Shown piece by piece: positions 29,701 to 37,400 of a stretch of 60,000 nucleotides of DNA. Each line of letters starts with the position of its first letter. Within the stretch, counting starts at the first letter, position 1. The position numbers and the translations under genes were made by a program. The stretch lies in contig CM055094.1 of NCBI GenBank assembly GCA_029204225.1, positions 69,061,055 through 69,121,054 of the forward strand, written 5' to 3'. The DNA comes from Diphasiastrum complanatum (taxonomy: Eukaryota > Streptophyta > Lycopodiopsida > Lycopodiales > Lycopodiaceae). The notes below the pieces were generated by a model, which had not been told where the DNA came from, did no database searches, and was given only the letters and a program-made list of their open reading frames with translations.

Positions 29701-31609
29701 AAATTCTCTCTTTTATCTTGTGATAAGTTCACCCAAATGAACATCCCCTTCACTTTATCTATTGTTGTTGAATCCATATTCACAAAAGAAATTAAAAACA
29801 AGATTCTTCCATCTTTTCAAAGACAATCCCTAGCTACTCATTGAGTCTTCTTTTGCAAATAAATTGAAGTACATGGCTCATTACTACGTTAGTCCATAAT
29901 ATACTTTCATCTATGTACTTTGAGAAGTCATATCAACAATTATCCAAATAATATGAAATTTTAACACTCGTATTTGAAGGACATGCGCCAAACTTCGATA
30001 TTCACCCAATCGATTGGAATAAAGGTGTCTTGCAAATAGTCCTATCTACTCATATCTTTCCCTTACCATCAATGTTTCATCAAATCACAATTTGATGGAA
30101 CTAAACCATGATTCTAAATTGAATCGGCACAATCCAATGATGTTCCAAATCAATTTGTTAAATGGGCAGGCCCTTTCAGGTGTTGTTGTGTTATTTTGCA
30201 TTCAAAGAGGAGAGAGGCTAGAGCAATGAACCAAACTTGCTGAAGTTCGGGCAATCGATGGGGCATTTTGCAAGGGACCGATGCCCAGTGGAGGGAGGAT
30301 CAACTGCATCCTGTGACGTGTTGGGGTTGTCAAGGCCAGTTCTCCAACGTTTGGCGGAGAGAGTGTTGATACAGGATTGTTCAGCTTCTGCTTGTGAGTA
30401 GAACTGGAGCACTCCATGCATCACACGAAGAGGAGGAACCTGCTCTCGATTGATCAGTGCAGGTAGTTGGTGTACGTTTACAACAATGCTATGATGCTAT
30501 GATGCTACAGGACAGATGGAGAGTTGTTGGTGGTTAGTTTATGTCTAGTTTTGATGTGTATTGATTTTTGTCATTGTTAGAATTGTGGTATCTTGTCAAC
30601 AATGAAACTTTCGTGACAACTCGGTATCTATTGTGGTTGCAGGTGAACCCTGACTTGTGCATGCTCGACACCTGTTGAGCTCTAAATCATGCCTAACCCA
30701 ATGCATGTAATCCATGAGGATAGTGCCATAGAGTTTCACCACAATATGGCCTATCATAATATTGTGGTAGTTTATAGGATTCATAGGGTCACCACTCTTG
30801 TAAATAGGATGGATGATATTAGTGCACCAAGTCAAAGGATACCCGGATATGATCGCTTGGTTAAGCAAACTAGCTAAAATGGGATAAAGAATATAAAAGG
30901 AGTGAAGCAGTAGTTCGGCCTCTAAGTCATTGATGTCCCTTCCATGGCGGGGGCGCAATTTCTCAATGGTCGTAGTAATATATCAGCGGTGAAGAAAGAG
31001 AAGGTGGAAGGGCGAGGGGAGATGACGATAGGAGTATCAGTAGTGATGGTGTAGAGAGTAGTGGCATATTCAGTCCAATAGCCTAAATCACTCAACGGGG
31101 GAGGTGAGGCGTGAGGGAGGAATTCTCTCCAAAAGGAACCAGAGGATGCACTAAAGAGAAGATCAATTAGTCGTTTCCCATCTTTCTTCTCATATATTTG
31201 TGTTTTTTGATGACAAGTGCTACTATAGAGGTGCTTGAGGCTATGTAGAAGATGTGGTCGAGCTTGCTTAATTTTGGAGGTAAAGACATTTACAAAGTGC
31301 GTCATACCAATGTTTTTGTGGCTAACGAGGGCGAGTAGAGGAGTGATGCTTATGGGGTTTAGTTGAAAAAGCTACACTGCCCATTTTGGCCCCAGCTTAA
31401 TCACAGCCACAATTTTTTTTTAATTGAAACTATTTATAGAAACCTGCCCAGAGATTTTGTCCAGGTTTCTGTGATTGACATGCGTTTATTAGTCCCATAA
31501 GTACTTTGTAGTTGTTGCAAGTTTCATATATATATTAGAATCACACATTGTCTTTCAAAACACGTGTGTGTGTGTGTGTGTGTGTGTGCGTGTGCGTGTG
31601 GGTGCGTGG

Positions 31610-31645
<36 letters not shown>

Positions 31646-32029
31646 ATAGGCCCACAAAAAATATGGTGCTCGTGAAATATTCTGGTGCCTGTGCATGCAT
31701 TTCATGTGCCCGCACCCGCGCCTGTGCATGCTCGTGAAGGATTCTGGTGCCTACGCAGGCATTTCGTCTGCTCAAAGAAAAAACATTAAAATCTTTGTCA
31801 GGCATTTGTTGCCTCTGCCCATGCCACATGTCGCATTGGCATCGAGATGGGACCAAATGCCCAGGCAGTGCCTTTAAGGCCCAACAGAGACGGTGGGGTT
31901 AAAGTTTTGTTTTTTTGTGGGGACCCTTGTTACAGTGTTTTAGGGTTTTTAGGTTTCCGTTTAGTCATTAAGTCTTATGAGCTGGTTTGGGTGGAATCTA
32001 TCCACTTGGTTCAAGAATTTTAAAATGGA

Positions 32030-32061
<32 letters not shown>

Positions 32062-34367
32062 ATGCAAAATGTTTTTTGCATTTATTTTGGGCTTCATTTG
32101 TTTTAAGGGCAATTGAGTGGGATCCATGCATGTAAAATTGTAGTAGGGTTTAAATTGCAAGTTTTCAGTAGCTCTTGTTTTGCTAATAATGCATTTTGGC
32201 AAGCATGTGGGTTCATGAAACAGCATAATTTCTTTATGAACTATGCTTTGTCTGGTTTTTGCATTAAATCATGCCGACTTACTAAAGTGCAATTTCCAAA
32301 ATTGGAGAGGACTTAGTCTCATCTCCCGATCTTTGTCTGGTCTCCCTCATTAGAGATGGACTGATTGAAATCCCACTCCAATTTCCCTCGCATGCAATTG
32401 CTGTGCAATCTTGTGAGAGGATGTAGATGGCAAGTTTCTGCAACCTGGGAACATCATTCCCATACTTCATCCACCATGAAACAGGGTGCAATCGCCTTTC
32501 CCTCAACAGTGCACTTGCATGACCGAAATCGAGGCCCTCGGACCTGAATATTTCAACATTCATCACCATTCAAAATAGTAAATATGAAATACTTAATACT
32601 AGCTTAGACTTCAGTACATACTACATAGATGATGACGGCACCAAGTGGCAAGTAATAAGTTATAACTACCAAGTACTAGCTAGTAGCTTGCTAAGTACAT
32701 ACCTTAATACATTCAAGTCATCCATGAGTGCATCTTGATCCCTAGGATCAAGATAGATAGAGGAGACATATGAATGCCATCCATGCCTGAGCTCTCGATC
32801 ATGGAATTGATCTTCCCTCCTCCATAGTGGATGAAGCAAGGAAGTCACGGTATGCAGAGGTTGATGGAACCACGGCCACCTATCTAGAAACAGTCCCTTA
32901 CTTCTTCGAGCCCGCAAACAATCAGGAGTGAACATTCAAGTCTCAAGAACTCAGATTCCGATTATGAAAATCAAACTTGCAAATACTCATTACTATAATA
33001 CTATTAACTAATCATGAGTGTTCAAACAAGGACACTCTCTCTGATGATGAGGCTGATGTCGCTGGTGGTGATGCACTGGCTCTACGTCTACGTGTGCCGG
33101 TTCTCCTACCTCTAACTCTGCCCCTCTCCCCAACCTGGCCCTCACGTCTCCCTCTCCCACCCCCCTGGTTGGCTCCAATCCCCCCACTCTTGCCGCTACC
33201 TCTAGGCCGCCCCCTAGCTCGTCGTGTCTACAAGTCTAAATTCCCAGTATTTCAAAAATTAGGACTAAACTGATGCAAAAAAGTGAGCATGACACCCTAA
33301 ACCCTAAACCGTGCCATACGGACCAAAAGAGAAAGTTTCAACATTTTTGTAGACATTGAAAAACATAGGCTAGCATCTTAAGGAACATTGAGGGCAAAAA
33401 ATGACATCAAAAAGTGAGCATGACATTCATAAATTGACGTACGTGCCATAAAGGTGAAAACCGACATTCTTGGCACTCTTGTAAGCATTTAGAAATACAG
33501 TGTAGCATCTAACCGCACCTCAATCTGACACCTACAGCCTATTTCACAAGAAGGGCCAAAAAAACACCAAAAGAGGGCACCACTCTCGTGTACCACTTTA
33601 CTTCGCTTCAATTTGACACCTATAGCTAGTTCTAGACAATTTTCAAAATTGACATGTGTAGGCAAGGAAAACCTGGAATTGTAGATTTCTTGCTCCACCC
33701 TTGTTTCCTGTGCGCACATCATGCCCATTGCGTCCCCCTTGTCGAATAGATGCTTGTAGGATGGTGGATCGTTGCAATCGGATGAGTATAAAATAATTTG
33801 CACAAAGTTTCTCCTCCAACAGCCGCATACAAATGGCCAAAAAATTTGGAATTTTATTCCAAAAATTTTTGCATTCCAGACAACGCGTCCCGGAACGTTC
33901 CCCCACCCGGAACACGTTCCAGTTGCAAGCATGATATATATATATATATATATATACATCTCGGGAAGCGGGACCCGGACACGAACGCACGTCCGGACGC
34001 ACAGGGGTGCATCCGCGTCCGTACGCGTCCGGTGGTTTTTTTTTTTAAATTTTTAAATTTTTTTTTAAAAAAAAGAATATGGACCAGGGGTGCTTTCCGG
34101 ATCCCAGGACGCGTCCGTTTTTCTTTTTTAATTTTTTTTAGAGTTATTTAGTTGAAAAAAAAAAAATTCGACGCGTCTGACCCCACATCAGGGTGTCGAA
34201 CGCGTCTAGGTCCAGAAGCCGGACGTGGGCATTCCGGCCCGGACCCTCATGTCCGATATACATATAAAGTAATAATACATATATATATATATATATATAT
34301 ATCATAGTGGCCTCTGGTACCGCCGCCGGCCCGGACCCTCATGTCCGATATACATATAAAGTAATAC

Positions 34368-34465
<98 letters not shown>

Positions 34466-37400
34466 TAGTGGCCTTTGGTACCGCTGGTATGGTACCGTCG
34501 GTACCATAACAGTGGTACCAAAGGTACGGTACCGCCCTAGGATCTGCGGTACCAGGGCGGTACCATTTTTAATATATATATTTTTTAATATTTTTAATAT
34601 TTAATTTTTGCCTTTTACCTATCAAAATAGGTCAAAAAAATGGAAAAAAAAAAGGGTTCTGGGTGTAAAAAAAGAGGGTACCGTACATGGTGCAGGGGAC
34701 TGGTGCAACAGCACATGGGCACTGTGGGTGAGCAGACCATGGGGCCAATGGGAGAGCAACACAGGGGGGGAGCATCACATGGGGGCAGGTACAGAGGCAC
34801 ATGGAGGGATGATGTGGATCAACATGGCCGATCAGGCTATGGGGATAAATAAGCACTCAGAATGCCATTGTGATCGACATTTTCAGAGGCTGTGAGAGAG
34901 CTAGTGATAGACAGTGAGAGAGCAAGCGAGAGCCGGTGACAGGCTGTGAGAGGCTGTTTGAGAGCCAGGGTGCTGTGAGAGAGTGTTCCAGGACCAGGGT
35001 GCTGTGAGGAGAAGGTCGATCGAGATGGCAGAGCGCATACCACTGAAGCCCGAAGGCGAAGCCAGGAAAAAGCTCGAGGAAGATATCCGAAGGCACAACG
35101 AAAGACATCGGAAGCAAGAGGCAGACATTGCAGAGATGCTGCGACAGACTCGGGAGAGACACCCAGAGCTGCAGATCCCCGCCCCCGCTGTCAAGCTAGA
35201 TTTGGATGAGCAGATCGGAATGAACTTCACACGACGATAGCTCATCATGGTCAGGGAAAGGGCGGCCAGACGTCGGGCTAACCAGGAGGCAGAGCGAAAG
35301 CGACAGAACAATGCACCTGACGAGGGCGCGGAGTCGGTGGAGGATCAGTAGGCATGTTTAAAATAGATAAGGTCCAGCCGTATGTGGCGGACTGTTGCTA
35401 TGTAGTTTCCGGCAATTTAGGGCGCGACAAATAACTAGATAGCTGCTTAAAAAAAAGACGGGATATGTAATGTTATCTTGATAAAACGGCTGAATGAATA
35501 TATAGTTGTTTTTTGTGCAACGCGAGCCTGGTCGTGTGAAATGCAATCTCTATATTTTTTTAAATGCAAATGTAACACATGTGTTTATGAAATGTCGTTT
35601 GGGGTGTAGGGGTAATTGCCATGCTCATTATGTAGGTGCATTTATGTGAAGCTATCATTCACTTCAATCAAAATTAGTTGAAAATAAGATTCACACACGC
35701 ACATAGAATTTGACATAAAATTGAAAATACAGCATCACATGTACAGAGCGACATACGCACAATGTGCAGCAAAAAAAGTACGCCAAATACTGTATATAAT
35801 GTGAAAAATGATCTGAGTACAATGGTAGACCGTCTGCTAGAGACAAACTAGTGAAACTAAAATAACAAAGCCACGATCAATGCTATGGCTCTGACTCAGA
35901 CAAATGCTCCGGAGACAACTCAGGGCCCCAAGCTGACTCTTGTAGCCGATATCTCTGCCTGTCTGGAACTGGCATGGGCTGTGTGTCCGAGGAGGACTCA
36001 TCACTAGCATCATCCCAATCTGCCTCCGCATCAGCCCCCAAGCAAGCCAAACCAACAACACCTCCTCCAGCTGGCTGTAATCCTGCATCTCTAGCTGTAC
36101 CTGGAGACCTGCGTGGTCGTCCTCTCTTCCCTGGCAGTTTCTGTGCCTTGCCTTTCTTGTTCGGTGTACCCTTGGGCCTTCCTGGTCTCTTGCGGACAAG
36201 AGGAGTTGTCAATGCCTCATCACCCCCATGCAAATCACCTGGCTGGCTAGGCTGGGCCCAAGCTGAGGCCGGCTGGGATAGGGAAGCAAAAGAGGGAACT
36301 CCCTGTGCACCTGAGCGAGGAGGATGAGCTCGTGGAGTGTGTGCCTGTGGGGCTGCTACTAGTGGAGGAACTGGCTGTGCAGGAGGCAAGTACAGCGGCG
36401 ATATGTACTAAAAGGGGCGCTGCGGTGGCCGGTACTGGTACATACTGGATGCTGCCAAAGGGGGAGCCAGTGGAGTGGGTGCTGCCAAAGGAGGAGGATG
36501 TGAAGTGGGTGCTGCCACTGGAGGAGTTGCTGGAGGAGCCACTGTGGATGTGGGCGCTGCAAGAGAAAACCTGGGCACAGATGGTGGCCTGCCATGGAGA
36601 CCTGGTGCTGCAGGAGTGGACGGCGATGGAGGGGCTGCAGGCCTGAATGGCATCGGTGGCACTGGAGGAGCTGTGCGGCGCATGTATACCCTCTGAGGAG
36701 CTGGAGGAACTGTAGACACCTCATGCGGCTGCTCTGGCTGGGACTCTGTGTATGGCATGCTGGCAAGAGATGAAGGGGGTGCCCTGACACTCGGCATCTG
36801 CTGAGCCTCTGAATCGTCCAGCTGGGCATCTGAATACAAATGATCTGGGCTCTGGGCCTCATCGCCTTTCCCTTTTGCACCTTCTAAAATGGCTCTCAAG
36901 GTCATTAGCTACTCTGTTGTTGAATGCTTCAAGCAAAACTAGCTTGGGATGGAGCTCTCACACACATGGCTCATCAAATATATCTCACAACTAACAAAGA
37001 AAAAGATTGAGATTGGATATCTCCTTCTGGAATACTCAAAAGAAAAGGACATGACACATGATTTATAATATCAGCTTCAAAACACTCTCATAGCACCTCA
37101 AGCAATCTGTAAGTCTAATCAACCCACCATGCGATCAGACAATAAATGTTTCAGCATAATGCCAGCACAACTTTCTTCTCCACTGTAAAGACAAATTGCT
37201 TACAAAATACTACTGATAAGGAGAACAGAAACAATAGGTGGGCAGATTGGTTTGCAACATTCCAAATGGGCTGCTGCTTAATTCACATCAGCAAAAAATT
37301 GCATTCATGAGTTTGTTCTTTGCTCTTGTTGAAGGAACCAACCACAAGGGATCATAAGGAATAAAAAGCTTAGAGAAAGATATCTCCCATTTTGGATATG

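Noticed and set aside
33489-33959. 156-codon minus-strand frame starting in a TA repeat
   Set aside because: It starts with translated TA repeat and has no recognisable motif.
36305-36646. Plus-strand frames opposite the AT-hook frame
   Set aside because: They are shadows of the GC-rich minus-strand frame, whose AT-hooks and composition are more protein-like.
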